Shown here piece by piece: positions 45,901 through 50,812 of a stretch of 64,000 bases of DNA. Source of the DNA: Xenopus tropicalis. Lineage: Eukaryota > Chordata > Amphibia > Anura > Pipidae. The stretch's first letter is position 1. Every line of letters begins with the position of its first letter. The stretch covers positions 6,251,345 through 6,315,344 of the forward strand of contig NC_030683.2 of the NCBI RefSeq assembly GCF_000004195.4. The letters run 5' to 3'. Below the pieces are notes generated by a model. It was not told the origin of the DNA and searched no databases. It worked only from the letters and a program-made list of their open reading frames with translations. A program made the position numbers and the translations under genes.

Positions 45901-46786
45901 TATTTTTTTTTTTTTTTTTTTTTAGTTATTTCACTTTTTGTTCGGCAGCAGTTCCAGCTTGGAATTTCAGCTGCTCTCTGGTTGCTAGGGTTTAAATGAT
46001 CATAGCAACCAGGGAGCAGCTTGAAATGAGAGACTGGGATATGAATAGATCTAAAAAGAAAAATATCTGATAAAAAGTAAGAACAACAATAGAACTGGAG
46101 CCTCATTGATAAATGCGTATTTTTGGCTGCCGGGGGTCAGTGACCCCCGTTTGAAAGCTGCAGAAGAAGGCGAATAATTCAAAAACTATAAATAAATAAA
46201 TAATGAAGACCAATTGAAAAGTTGCTTAGAATTGGACATTATATAACATACTAAAACTTAACTCAAAGGTGACTATATACCAGTAATATACCTCGGTAGA
46301 CATACCAACGTTTTGGGGCCCTAATCTGAATTTGCTGTGGGGCCCAATTACATCTAGTTATGAAGCCAATGCTATAAGGGCAAATGTGCCAGGGTTGCAA
46401 GGAGCACAAAAGTACTTAAGCCTTTTTTTCCATCATCAATCAGTGCAATGAAATGCAGCAAGCTTAAAAATTATATTTTCTTCAGTGTGAGTTCCCCTTT
46501 AAAAAAATAAAAGTCCCCATGTGACATGTCAGCACTATATAAATATGAGTGATAATAATATTGCAACACTGTGTACATCTGACTTCATTCTCTGTTTGTA
46601 TTGTTATCAGTATGTGACAAGCAACAGAAAAAAGGGGCAAATAACTGTGAGTGACGGCGTCCCGACTCCCTGCATACAGCCACAAACCATTGGCTAAAAT
46701 CTTACCTGTGTGAAGCTGAACCTTCCCAATAATCCCTTCGACCAGGCCCAAGCAGATAGGATTCCAGGCCAGCAGCAAGTCCGTAG
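4807..46786 (-). CDS. inpp5f: inpp5f / Sac2 phosphoinositide phosphatase, exons 2-20
   Basis: Encodes Sac2, an endosomal Sac-family phosphatase that removes the 4-phosphate of PI4P. Nineteen minus-strand exons (listed separately) sum to 3224 nt. After two bases completing a split Ala codon, they stay in one frame for 1073 codons to TGA at 4807-4809. Order: N-terminal Sac fold ([21 protein letters not shown]), mid-Sac ([36 protein letters not shown]), the catalytic loop [10 protein letters not shown] with CX5R, then the hSac2 homology region and a long low-complexity tail ending CQTRIIQI. All key residues are present. With a missing exon of roughly 33 residues the protein would be about 1105 aa, against about 1132 for human (from memory). 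Exon 1 and promoter lie beyond 64000. Confidence 0.97.
5915..6300. mobile_element. Xenopus TTAA-ended MITE (type with GGGGTCAGTGACCCC core)
   Basis: A near-complete copy of a repeat that recurs throughout the window. It has a TTGCAATTGGTCTTCA end, the imperfect palindrome GCTAGGG...CCCTAGCAACC, the GGCTGCCGGGGTCAGTGACC core and a terminal AAGGTGAACTACCCCTTTA. It lies just upstream of the exon 20 acceptor. The T2-like assignment rests on the TTAAAGGGG terminus known for Xenopus T2 MITEs. Confidence 0.85.
6430..6517 (-). CDS. inpp5f: inpp5f exon 19
   Basis: Acceptor GCTTGCAG and donor GTGAGA. It reads (D)[18 protein letters not shown] to VIEKKLE with AG of a split Arg. Confidence 0.95.
7251..7379 (-). 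CDS. inpp5f: inpp5f exon 18
   Basis: Acceptor TTGCTCAG and donor GTAAGG. It reads [19 protein letters not shown] to [11 protein letters not shown] 17-20 nt A run lies just upstream of the acceptor on the plus strand and supplies the polypyrimidine tract. Confidence 0.95.
7530..7750. mobile_element. hAT-like MITE (AGGGATGCACC termini)
   Basis: The left end is CAGGGATGCACCCGATAC and the right end GATTCTGTGTATCCCTA, with internal GAATCC/GGCCGAA palindromic units. Flanking octamers CTATGAAC (7522-7529) and CGATTAAC (7751-7758) agree at 6 of 8 bases, consistent with an old 8-bp hAT target duplication. Confidence 0.8.
7959..8032 (-). CDS. inpp5f: inpp5f exon 17
   Basis: Acceptor CTTCCAG and donor GTGAGT. 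It completes the split Tyr and reads [19 protein letters not shown] to RIEI, within hSac2. Confidence 0.95.
8260..8454. mobile_element. Short MITE with ~38-bp terminal inverted repeats
   Basis: ATTACCTTGTAATGAGAAAA / GGCTGGCACAGAACTGG at the left pairs with CCAGTTTTGTGCCAGCC / TTTCTCATTATGAGGTAAT at the right. The interior contains GGCACAAAACGCGTCAGG. It is about 195 bp with no coding capacity. Confidence 0.8.
8930..9262. mobile_element. Xenopus TTAA-ended MITE, reverse copy
   Basis: The same family as 5915-6300 in the opposite orientation: GGGGGTCACTGACCCCGGCA, GAGGCTCCAGTT, GGTTGCTAAGG, ending AAAGGTGAACAACCCCTTTA. Confidence 0.85.
9551..9622 (-). CDS. inpp5f: inpp5f exon 16
   Basis: Acceptor GTTACAG and donor GTAAGT. 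It reads [20 protein letters not shown] then YVA and TA of a split Tyr. It is part of the hSac2 fold. Confidence 0.95.
9727..9811. repeat. Short hairpin
   Basis: CCAGGAACTAGGGGTAGG (9727-9744) pairs with CCTACCCCTAGTTCCTGG (near 9794-9811) across a ~50-nt loop. It is probably a MITE terminus or a stem-loop remnant. Confidence 0.7.
10112..10790. mobile_element. hAT-like element carrying a retroelement 3' fragment
   Basis: The outer termini are CAGGGATCCCCAAACTTT at the left and GGTTGGGGATCACTGG at the right. Inside is a sequence typical of amphibian non-LTR retroelement 3' ends (TTTGCCTTCCCCTGGATC ... AACTTACTATGTTA). A segment of ~117 bp from GGGGTTATATATAGGC on is duplicated in tandem (about 10460-10577 and 10578-10695). 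Family names are from memory and unverified. Confidence 0.7.
10876..11082. mobile_element. Palindromic MITE (GTGAAGACACACAGAGCT ends)
   Basis: The left end GGGTGAAGACACACAGAGCT with CTACTAGTAGCAGC is mirrored at the right by GCTACTAGTAGCTCAGTGTG / ACTTCATCCT. A second copy lies at 18436-18641. A partial third end, GGTGAAGACACACAAAGCTC, follows at 11081-11101. Confidence 0.8.
11265..11463 (-). CDS. inpp5f: inpp5f exon 15
   Basis: Acceptor TTTTCTAG and donor GTCTGT. It reads [19 protein letters not shown] through [20 protein letters not shown]. It begins the hSac2 homology region that follows the catalytic domain. Confidence 0.96.
11548..11740. mobile_element. Truncated TTAA-type MITE
   Basis: It contains AATTTGCAATTGGTCTTC and the other end TGAAGACCAACTGAAACG / TTGCTAAGAATTGGCCATTC, but most of the middle is missing. 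Confidence 0.7.
11806..11923 (-). CDS. inpp5f: inpp5f exon 14
   Basis: Acceptor ATTCACAG and donor GTAGGT. It reads [18 protein letters not shown] to DAYRQAVI, the end of the Sac domain. Confidence 0.96.
11930..12150. mobile_element. hAT-like MITE, minus-oriented
   Basis: It contains AGCCATGGGGGTAGCTATTC, CAAAGGTTACATAGGAGAT and ends GGGTTGAGGATCCCTG, the reverse complement of the CAGGGATCCTCAACC terminus seen at 9972. The family is also present at 14095-14330. Confidence 0.65.
12373..12501 (-). CDS. inpp5f: inpp5f exon 13
   Basis: Acceptor TTTCCAG and donor GTACTT. It is 43 codons, [16 protein letters not shown] through [17 protein letters not shown] to TAALK. The [12 protein letters not shown] motif is a Sac-family signature. 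Confidence 0.96.
13045..13342. mobile_element. MITE of the 'gtgtatggccacc' family
   Basis: The left end is ATGGTGGCCACACAGCTG and the right end CCCGTGTATGGCCACCTTTA, with internal GATATCTGGCC and GATCGG units. The same terminal family occurs at 15250-15542, 18645-18946 and 27868-29040. Confidence 0.7.
13408..13528 (-). CDS. inpp5f: inpp5f exon 12, Sac catalytic loop
   Basis: Acceptor TTGGAAG and donor GTAACC. It reads [15 protein letters not shown], then [11 protein letters not shown], then ARVIMEHQ. It contains the CX5R phosphatase loop: the nucleophilic Cys (equivalent to human C458, from memory), Asp and Arg are all present. The enzyme is therefore predicted to be active. Confidence 0.97.
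14070..14475. mobile_element. Composite of hAT-like and palindromic MITE pieces
   Basis: It holds AGCCAATCACAGCCCTTATG ... GTTGGGGATCCTTGG, then a hairpin in which GGCACAGGTTACATAGGAGA at the left pairs with TATAACCTGTGCC at the right. Exact junctions were not resolved. Confidence 0.6.
14587..14664 (-). CDS. inpp5f: inpp5f exon 11
   Basis: Acceptor TTTGTGCAG and donor GTGAGT. It reads (C)[15 protein letters not shown] to VDMKWC with TG of a split Trp. Confidence 0.95.
14871..14995 (-). CDS. inpp5f: inpp5f exon 10
   Basis: Acceptor CTGGCAG and donor GTAGGA. It reads [19 protein letters not shown] to TFDFHEH and ends TG of a split Cys codon. Confidence 0.95.
15050..15621. mobile_element. T2-like MITE interrupted by another MITE
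   Basis: The left end ATTAAAGGGGAACTCCACCC and right end GCTGGAGTTCCCCTTTAA match the element seen whole at 60357-60940. Its middle is replaced by a 'gtgtatggcaagtcg' MITE at about 15250-15542 (GATCGGGCGCCATAGAAGGC ... ATCGCCACGTGTGGCCACC). About 330 bp of the host element is absent compared with the 60-kb copy. Confidence 0.8.
15649..15716 (-). CDS. inpp5f: inpp5f exon 9
   Basis: Acceptor CCCGCAG and donor GTACGT. It completes a split Ser and reads [19 protein letters not shown] then QKQ. The intron to exon 8 is only 242 nt. Confidence 0.95.
15959..16138 (-). CDS. inpp5f: inpp5f exon 8
   Basis: Acceptor CTTCAAG and donor GTGAGT. It completes the split Gly and reads [19 protein letters not shown] to [11 protein letters not shown]. 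This is the best-conserved stretch of the Sac core. Confidence 0.96.
16407..16854. repeat. 44-bp minisatellite
   Basis: About 10 copies of CAGTGGGGGCTGAGCAGTGA plus CAGGGTTAAGGATGGGTGGG CAGG, in inpp5f intron 7. Copies differ at single bases and one has an extra GGGT. Confidence 0.95.
16980..17334. repeat. 25-bp minisatellite
   Basis: About 14 copies of AATAAATGAGAGTGCTGGCG GGGGG, the first three more diverged. Long open frames across it on the minus strand (proline/serine-rich) exist only because the repeat lacks stops, so it is not a gene. Confidence 0.95.
17935..18325. mobile_element. TTAA-type MITE, truncated at its right end
   Basis: It runs from CAAACTGCAATTGGTCTTCA through GGCTGCCGGGGTCAGTGACC to AATGAAGACCAATGGAAAAG. 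It breaks off at 18325, where the sequence changes to AAGGTGGCCACACACGTGGC, the end of another MITE family. Confidence 0.8.
18326..18950. mobile_element. Nested MITE cluster
   Basis: Three pieces lie in series. 18326-18375 is one end of the 'ggccacacacgtggcgat' family. 18436-18641 is a complete palindromic MITE (GTGAAGACACACGGAGCT ... AGCTCTGTGTGTCTTCAC). 18645-18946 is a second 'ggccatacacgcaccg' element ending GCGTGTGTGGCCATC. The order suggests that the middle element inserted into the outer one. Confidence 0.75.
18950..19110. mobile_element. Degenerate copy of the 'gggctctggcacacgggg' hairpin MITE
   Basis: It has AGGGCTCTGGCACACGGGGA / GATTAGTCGCCCGCGAC and the paired GGGAGATTTGTCGCGGGCCC. 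A far better preserved hairpin of this family is at 59167-59499. Confidence 0.7.
19500..19662. mobile_element. TTAA-type MITE fragment
   Basis: It contains GGCTGCCGGGGTCAGTGACC and AATGAAGACCAACTGAAAAG, then TGCTTAGAATTGTCCATTC. Confidence 0.75.
19733..19931 (-). CDS. inpp5f: inpp5f exon 7, with a GC donor
   Basis: Acceptor TTCCATAG before 19931. It reads [20 protein letters not shown] through [14 protein letters not shown] to SRRSRHRA and a first base G of a Gly codon. The frame-preserving donor is CAG|GCGAGT at 19732-19727, so this exon uses a GC-AG intron. Reading past it gives unrelated residues (EFPHPH). Confidence 0.93.
20005..21114. repeat. 45/55-bp minisatellite in inpp5f intron 6
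   Basis: About 21 copies. The first units are about 45 bp (CTGTCATCTGTAAATCACTA / TAACTCCCGGTAGCTCTCTC). Later units are about 55 bp because they carry an added ATGATACTAGTGC segment. Variants are single-base (ATATGATAC, ATACGATAC, ATAGGATAC). Confidence 0.95.
21639..21695 (-). CDS. inpp5f: inpp5f exon 6 (57-nt microexon)
   Basis: Acceptor CTTTCAG and donor GTACAG. It has 19 codons, [19 protein letters not shown], in phase 0 at both ends. The DDRFFWN motif is characteristic of the Sac domain. Confidence 0.95.
22060..24290. repeat. 104-bp minisatellite, ~21 copies
   Basis: The monomer contains GTGCCATAGTGTTTCCCTTA, GGGGGTACAGCTTATTGTGT and GCCCAGAACATTCC, and is nearly identical across 22250-23500. 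From about 23500 to 24080 almost every copy has a different single-base insertion or deletion. Because 104 is not a multiple of 3, all three frames are open on both strands, giving spurious ORFs. A lone monomer fragment lies at 53058-53110. Confidence 0.96.
24690..25130. mobile_element. Overlapping TTAA-type MITE copies
   Basis: GTTGCTAGGGTCCACATTAC is followed by a new element start (TTAGAGGGGTGGTTCACCTT) and later by GTTGCTAAGATAAACAAGAC and CAATTGCAACTGGTCTCAG. One copy appears inserted in another. Confidence 0.7.
25594..26632. repeat. 32-bp minisatellite with telomere-like core
   Basis: About 32 copies of TAACCCGCTCTCTAGCTACC TGCACCCAACCC. Each monomer junction contains CCCTAACCC, one and a half vertebrate telomere repeats on the C-strand. 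Copies between about 25925 and 26470 carry many one-base indels. It sits about 185 bp on the donor side of inpp5f exon 5, in intron 5. Confidence 0.95.
26817..26984 (-). CDS. inpp5f: inpp5f exon 5
   Basis: Acceptor TGTTCTAG and donor GTCAGT. It is 56 whole codons from [13 protein letters not shown] through [18 protein letters not shown] to LLLWQT. It lies between the 32-bp array and a palindromic MITE but is itself intact. Confidence 0.95.
27165..27712. mobile_element. Large palindromic MITE (~545 bp)
   Basis: The left arm (GATGTGGATTCCCCGAAAAA ... GGACAAGGAAAAGTTTAACG ... GATGCAATACAACCCATATG) is mirrored by the right arm (CATATGGGTTGTATTGCATC ... AAATGCGTTAGGCTTTTCC ... GGAACCCACATCC). The centre is near 27440. 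Arms are clearly homologous but diverged. Confidence 0.85.
27868..29040. repeat. 91-bp satellite inside a 'ccatacacg' MITE
   Basis: A MITE end (GGGGCCATACACGCTAAGAT) and body (27868-28040) lead into about 11 tandem copies of a 91-bp unit (GGACCGATATCGGCAGGTAG / AATCGGCCCGTGTATGGGGA). The unit itself contains the MITE right terminus (CCCGTGTATGGGGACCTT). Confidence 0.9.
29755..30905 (-). repeat. 113-bp minisatellite in a 'ggtatggga' MITE, reverse orientation
   Basis: About 8.5 copies of CAACTAAGATATAATTACCC ... AGGGCTGTTCTGCC (given here in mixed orientation) flanked by the diverged MITE ends ATATGTGATCCGTTATACAG and AGATCCTTATCCGGAAAAA. It is opposite in orientation to the four other arrays of this monomer. 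Confidence 0.93.
31139..31262. mobile_element. TTAA-type element fragment
   Basis: GGTTTATTTAGATAAAGCAG and AGCTGTTTATGCAATATATT match the reverse complement of 38697-38790. It ends GTATAGTTTCCCTTTAT. Confidence 0.6.
31660..32906 (+). repeat. 113-bp minisatellite in a 'ggtatggga' MITE
   Basis: It starts with the MITE left end AGGTATGGGACCCATTATCC at 31660 and continues as about 10.6 copies of the 112-113 bp monomer (TTAGTTGGGATCAAGTACAG ... AACCCAATAGGGCTGTTCTG). The MITE right end is missing: at 32906 the array passes directly into a T2-like element. Confidence 0.95.
32907..33285. mobile_element. T2-like MITE lacking its left terminus
   Basis: It contains TTCAAGCAACTCTGCAATAT, CCTAAACCCCGCCCCCTGCT and TGCATTGTGGGTTATGTAGT, matching 60357-60940 and 47205-47765. 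The first ~20 bp (TTAAAGGGGAACTCC) are missing at the junction with the 113-bp array. Confidence 0.8.
33519..33647 (-). CDS. inpp5f: inpp5f exon 4
   Basis: Acceptor CTCATTCAG and donor GTATCC. It is 43 whole codons, [15 protein letters not shown] to NVSAPAKKK. Phase 0 at both ends. Confidence 0.95.
33836..33871. repeat. (TA)n / (TTTA)n microsatellite
   Basis: About nine TA units followed by five TTTA-type units. Confidence 0.9.
34085..35175 (+). repeat. 113-bp minisatellite within an intact-ended MITE
   Basis: The left end is ACAGGCATGGGACCTGTTAT and the right end CTGGATAAGGGATCTCATAC CTGT. Between them lie about 7.7 copies of the 113-bp monomer. This is the clearest example of the array lying between both MITE termini. 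Confidence 0.95.
35176..35765. other. Single-copy intronic sequence, candidate conserved element
   Basis: No repeat family was recognised from about 35395 to 35700. The stretch has several homeodomain-type AT motifs (TTAATTTAAT, AAATAATTCAG, ATTATTTATGCAT). No coding frame is supported. Confidence 0.4.
35766..36055. mobile_element. hAT-like MITE with target-site duplication
   Basis: The ends are TAGGGATGCACCAAATCC and GATTCGGTGTATCCCTA. The flanking octamers GTTTAAAG (35758-35765) and GTTTGAAG (36056-36063) match at 7 of 8 bases, as expected for hAT. It is the same family as 7530-7750. Confidence 0.88.
36074..36310. mobile_element. GC-rich MITE remnant ('agtgatgtgcgggtcgg')
   Basis: The left end is TAGTGATGTGCGGGTCGG. 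The interior is TGACATCATTGGCGGGGCGG and TATAAATAGAGGGGAGAAGC, and it ends CCACGCTTCACTACTG. The open frames here on both strands are not genes. Confidence 0.6.
36702..36838 (-). CDS. inpp5f: inpp5f exon 3
   Basis: Acceptor CCCCCCAG before 36838 and donor GTGAGA at 36701. It reads [19 protein letters not shown] to PQDLELE, the N-terminal beta-rich part of the Sac domain. Confidence 0.95.
36910..36965. repeat. (TA)n(CA)n microsatellite
   Basis: About 11 TA units followed by CA-rich units, 75 bp upstream of exon 3 on the minus strand. Confidence 0.9.
37273..37824. mobile_element. TTAA-ended MITE ('ttaaagggacactgccat'), ~550 bp
   Basis: The left end is TTAAAGGGACACTGCCATGA and the right end CCTGACAGTATCCCTTTA. 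Further copies are at 48112-48607 (same strand) and 63060-63444 (reverse). Interior landmarks are GTGTAGGCGCCATCTCAGTG and GGCTGCTGGGGGTGAGGG. Confidence 0.88.
37830..38690. other. Mostly single-copy intron 2 sequence
   Basis: No clear repeat was recognised. 38260-38540 is relatively GC-rich with an 11-bp repeated motif (GGCAGCAGATAA and CAGGCAGCAGATTA). Short open frames on both strands lack recognisable domains. Confidence 0.4.
38695..39186. mobile_element. TTAA-type MITE
   Basis: It ends GGGTTTAGTTTCCCTTTAA at 39186. The segment 38860-39186 recurs in reverse at 62420-62755 (AGGAAGTGATGCAGCTCTAT, CATTGGCTGATGGGGCCTAG in that orientation). The left boundary is uncertain. Confidence 0.7.
39182..39699. 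mobile_element. TTAA-type MITE abutting the previous one
   Basis: It begins TTTAAAGGGGACATATTG and ends CGGTATCACTTTAAA. Its left TTTAA is shared with the right end of the element at 38695-39186. Confidence 0.7.
39700..40342. other. Single-copy intron 2 sequence, candidate conserved element
   Basis: No repeat was recognised. 39880-40160 contains ordered AT motifs (TGTAATTAACCCAATGC, GGCTAATGATGATTGC, TTATTAGCAGAATTTA) of the sort seen in conserved non-coding elements. No coding evidence. Confidence 0.4.
40347..41705 (-). repeat. 94-bp minisatellite, array 2, inside a TTAA-type MITE
   Basis: A MITE start (TTAAAGGAACAGTAATGCC) at about 40345 leads into roughly 13 copies of the 94-bp monomer from 40478. 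They are in reverse complement to 1749-2350 (GGAACAGCCCCCTAAGTTTG ... AAAACTATGGCACATAGG). No matching right MITE end was seen after 41705. Confidence 0.93.
41706..42384. other. Intron 2 sequence without recognised features
   Basis: It contains short open frames on both strands (41976-42353) with no domain or splice support. No repeat family was recognised. Confidence 0.4.
42385..42720. mobile_element. Hairpin MITE ('aaaggctggagtgggcagatg')
   Basis: AACAGTTCAGTGTAAAAATG, AAAGGCTGGAGTGGGCAGAT and a hairpin around CAAACTAACTGTCAG match the better preserved copy at 53110-53475 in inverse orientation. Confidence 0.75.
42797..45088. repeat. ~37-bp minisatellite, ~60 copies (2.3 kb)
   Basis: The monomer is CATAGGTACCAAGCAAGGGC / CACCCCCTAGGGCCAG, with 34-38 bp length variants. 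Each unit has GGTACC (a KpnI site) and usually CCTAGG. Right after the last monomer comes AACAGATCCCATACCTGTAC, the right end of the 'ggtatggga' MITE family. Minus-strand frames reading LGTYAGPRG are repeat artefacts. Confidence 0.96.
45089..45830. other. Intron 2 sequence, no recognised gene
   Basis: It includes G-rich stretches (45540-45770, GGGGGCCGGAAGGTGCTG repeated about three times). Open frames there are compositional. Confidence 0.4.
45832..46278. mobile_element. Full-length TTAA-type MITE
   Basis: It starts ATTAAAGGGGTTGTGGTTTA and ends TTAACTCAAAGGTGACTAT. Interior GCTGCCGGGGGTCAGTGACC and a T21 run. Confidence 0.82.
46706..46786 (-). CDS. inpp5f: inpp5f exon 2
   Basis: Minus-strand acceptor TCTCACAG at 46794-46787 and donor GTAAGA from 46705. 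It reads (A)[15 protein letters not shown] to GKVQLHT. Phases are 1 in and 1 out, matching exon 3. This is the most upstream exon found in the window. Confidence 0.95.
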
Positions 46787-46854
46787 CTGTGAGAGGAAAA
46801 ATAAACACTCATTTTAGATTTTCTCTAAAGGGGAAATCCACCCAAACAAGTAAC

Positions 46855-47200
46855 TCCTTAATTTTAAAGGAACAGTAAACACCAACATTTTTAAATACTT
46901 TATTTCCCAGAAAATAGCTATAATGATAGGTAAGGCTTACTTCCCCTTGGGTTGTTTTTTTTTTATATCTTCAGCTTGAAGCTGACTTGAAAAGCACCCC
47001 ATAGTCAAAAGTTATCAACAGCTTGAATTCCTCTAGATATATATTAAATATATGCTCACGTCATTGCCCCCAAAGCTGTCCAAAGGGATAGAGACATTCA
47101 ATTCAAGCTGCCATCCTATGAGGCACTTTGCAGGTCAAATACAAGCTTAATTTTTAAAAATTCCAGGGGCAAGTTAGCCTTACCTATCATTATAGTTTGG
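46855..47200. mobile_element. TTAA-type MITE ('ttaaaggaacagtaaacacc')
   Basis: TTTTAAAGGAACAGTAAACA at the left; AGCTATAATGATAGGTAAGG near the left is mirrored by CCTTACCTATCATTATAG near the right. It lies about 70 bp upstream of exon 2. Confidence 0.75.
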
Positions 47201-47204
47201 GGGG

Positions 47205-47765
47205 GGGGGGTAAAGTAATTAAAAAAATGTGGTGTTGCTTGTTCTTTGCAATATACAACAATTAAAAAATATGCAGCCTTTCCATGATTTTTAATGTAAT
47301 AATCTAGTTCCCTAAGCCCCACCCCCTGTTCCCTAAGCCACACCCCTGTTCCCTAAGCCCCGCCTCTGTTCCCCTGCTGATGTGGCTGGCTACTTTGAGA
47401 CTCAAATAAAATATAACAGTAGTCGACTGTCCTCAGCCTGCCTTCTCCCAATCCCACAATCCCCTGCTGCACACGTGATGTCAATAAGGAAAGGAACATC
47501 CCAGTGCAATGCATTGTGGGTTATGTAGTTCCTGCATGCTGTCTGTAAGCTGGGGAGCAGTTGTTACAATTTGTAACATCAGTGTTTTAGTCCCTCCTCC
47601 CCTGCCAGGATTTCAAATAATGCAGAAAGAGAAGAACTATTTTGCAGCTGGATTTCAACATATAAAATGGAATTTATTCCTACTTTTTGAAGAAACAAAT
47701 TATCGTTATAGGTATATAAGGGGCTTCCGTGTTGTGTGGGGCTCTTTAACAAATTTTGGCTAGGT
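47205..47765. mobile_element. T2-like MITE
   Basis: The same family as 60357-60940. Landmarks are CCTAAGCCCCACCCCCTGTT (duplicated locally), CAATGCATTGTGGGTTATGT and TGTGTGGGGCTCTTTAAC. The terminus is degraded. Confidence 0.8.
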
Positions 47766-48111
47766 ATAAACCACAAAATATCCCTCACAATAAAGCTAAA
47801 CTTTATTTAATCAGTAATGCAACAATACAGAGTTTTTCAGACGCAGAATGAGAGGGTTATACACAGATAAAACTGCCCAGGCATTGGAAGCCCACGTCGG
47901 CTAGTTCAGTAGTAAAAATTAAAGCCTACAACTGCTGCGTTGCTATGGTTACAAGGCTACGGCAAACCTTGTGCGTTTTTGCATCACTTTGCAGAGAAAG
48001 GGAAGTTTGTGGGAAAAGGGAACTTATGTATAATTCCTGTTTGGCTTATTATAGATAAATAATAACACTAGCAAGTGACTGCACTTGGGATGCAGCCAAT
48101 CATAAAAGCTC

Positions 48112-48607
48112 CCTCTGCCATTTAAACTTTTATACTTGAACCAACAAATGTATTTGTAGCTGTAATATTGGTGTGTAGGCGCCATCTCAGTGCCTTGTGC
48201 CTGAGTCTGAGCTTTCAGCCAGCGCTACCCATTAGAACTGCTTTCAGCTAACCTATTGTTTCTCCTACTCCCATGTAACTGGAGGAGTCCCAAGCCAGAC
48301 TTGGATTTCTTACTATTGAGTGCTATTCTGATACCTACTGGGAGCTGCTATCTTGCTCCCTTCCCATTGTTCTGCTGATCGGCTGCTGGGGGTGAGGGGG
48401 GGGGATATCACTCCAACTTGCAGCGCAGCAGTAAAGTGAGACTGAAGTTTATCAGAGCACAGGTCACATGGCTGTGGCACCCTGGGAAATGAAGAATATG
48501 GCTAGCCCCATGGGAACAACAGATTACAATGCAGGATTCTGCTGTAGAAGCTCTATTAACTGATGGGTTTTGAAAAAACATGTTTTCCCATGACAGTATT
48601 GCTTTAA
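48112..48607. mobile_element. TTAA-type MITE, second copy of the 37273 family
   Basis: GTGTAGGCGCCATCTCAGTG through ATCACTCCAACTTGCAGCGC to CATGACAGTATTGCTTTAA. The left end is truncated by about 60 bp. Confidence 0.85.
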
Positions 48608-48776
48608 GTGCTGGACATTTCATGTGCATAAATGAACACAGACATCTTGCCTAGGCAGGGGTCCATGCAAACACAGTAGCTTGGCATTTCTTATCTGTGT
48701 TCTCCTGCTGTAGGTGTCCTTCAGGTCTGATTATGACCTTCAGAAGTCTATGGAGAAAACGTACTACTACAATGAA

Positions 48777-49975
48777 CAGGTATGGGACCCGTTATCCAGA
48801 ATGCTCAGTGTATTTCTGTATTTTGGATCTCAATACCTTAAGTCTGCTAAAAAATCATTTAAAAATTAATTAAACCCAATCGGACTGTTCTGCCCCCAAT
48901 AAGGGGTAATTATATCTTAGTTGGGATCAAGTACAGGTAATGTTTTATTATTAGAGAAAAGGGAATCATTTAACCATGAAATAAACCCAATAGGGCTGTT
49001 CTGCCCCAATAAGGGGTAATTATATCTTAGTTGGGATCAAGTACAGGTACTGTTTTATTATTAGAGAAAAGGGAATCATTTAACCATGAAATAAACCCCA
49101 ATAGGGCTGTTCTGCCCCAATAAGGGGTAATTATATCTTAGTTGGGATCAAGTACAGGTACTGTTTATTATTAGAGAAAAGGGAATCATTTAACCATTAA
49201 ATAAACCCAATAGGGCTGTTCTGCCCCCAATAAGGGGTAATTATATCTTAGTTGGGATCAAGTACAGGTACTGTTTTATTATTACAGAGAAAAGGGAATC
49301 ATTTAACCATGAAATAAACCCAATAGGGCTGTTCTGCCCCAATAAGGGGTAATTATATCTTAGTTGGGATCAAGTACAGATACTGTTTTATTATTACAGA
49401 GAAAAGGGAATCATTTAACCATGAAATAAACCCAATAGGGCTGTTCTGCCCCAATAAGGGGTAATTATATCTTAGTTGGGATCAAGTACAGGTACTGTTT
49501 TATTATTACAGAGAAAAGGGAATCATTTAACCATTAAATAAACCCAATAGGGCTGTTCTGCCCCAATAAGGGGTAATTATATCTTAGTTGGGATCAAGTA
49601 CAGGTACTGTTTTATTATTACAGAGAAAAGGGAATCATTTAACCATTAAATATACCCAATAGGGCTGTTCTGCCCCCAATAAGGGGTAATTATATCTTAG
49701 TTGGGATCAAGTACAGGTACTGTTTTATTATTACAGAGAAAAGGGAATCATTTAACCATTAAATATACCCAATAGGGCTGTTCTGCCCCCAATAAGGGGT
49801 AATTATATCTTAGTTGGGATCAAGTACAGGTACTGTTTTATTATCACAGAGAAAAGGGAATCATTTTTAAAAATTAGAATTATTTGTTTATAATGGAGTC
49901 TATGGATGATGGCTTTCCCGTTAATCAAACCTTATGGATAGTGGGTTTCTGGATAACGGATCCAATACCTGTACT
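48777..49975 (+). repeat. 113-bp minisatellite within a 'ggtatggga' MITE
   Basis: The left end is ACAGGTATGGGACCCGTTAT and the right end GGATAACGGATCCAATACCT GT. About 8.8 copies of the monomer lie between. Several share a TTATTAGAGAAAAG deletion variant that groups the first four copies. Confidence 0.94.
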
Positions 49976-50600
49976 GGAGTTTATCATGAGGGGAGAGAAA
50001 CCTGGACCCTTTGAAGGAAGGGCAGTTTTTAGAGCCTAGAAGTTAGCTTTTACAGTAGGGATTTGGAACCAGTTGGTCAGAACCAAAGAGGTTTCTGTGC
50101 TGTATAGGTGTTTTTTTTATGATCAACTTATCGACCTCTCTGACCCACTAGCAAGCAGTCAGTTTTCATCAATGTACTGCAGTTAATAAAAGTGAGTGTC
50201 TAGTTACCCTTTAATCTCAAGGTGGCCTCTAGCAAGCAGAATGTTAGAAAGCGAGTGAATAATTGTATAAAGGATGATATAATGATAGGAATACTAAAGG
50301 AAAAGATTTTACATGAAGGCACCAAGAAGGCGACATGATTTCCTGCTATGATACAGGAGTAGAAAGCCGATTCCTTCCCAGGCAGAGAGAGATACTCGCT
50401 GTATGAGGGATGAGTGCATTTATGCCCAAGGGCATTCCTTCCCACGGCTGCTGAGAAACGCTACCTGACTTATTACTGGTAAAAAAAATCATTATAAACA
50501 GGATGAAAAATAGAGTTGAGAGGCTTACATTTTCCAGGTTGAAGAACTGCATTGACTAAATATAATTTACAGTGAAAACACTCACTTGCCCTTTAATCCT
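49976..50600. other. Intron 1 sequence without recognised features
   Basis: AT-rich, with short open frames only. No repeat family was recognised by eye. Confidence 0.4.
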
Positions 50601-50613
50601 ACTCGAATATCAT

Positions 50614-50736
50614 ATATATATATATATACATAGACACACACCTTCATAAACAGCACTCACGGCATCAAGTCCAACCATAAATCCTTTATTAGACCTCCAT
50701 ATCTACGCGTTTCAATCCACTGGGGATCGTCGTCAG

Positions 50737-50790
<54 letters not shown>

Positions 50791-50812
50791 TACATACATA
50801 CATACATACACA
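50614..50812. repeat. MITE fragment and (TA)n/(CA)n/(CATA)n microsatellites
   Basis: Two TA tracts flank ATCTACGCGTTTCAATCCAC and GGATCGTCGTCAGGAG, a motif type recurring in palindromic MITEs here. A CATA tract follows at 50780-50812. Confidence 0.8.
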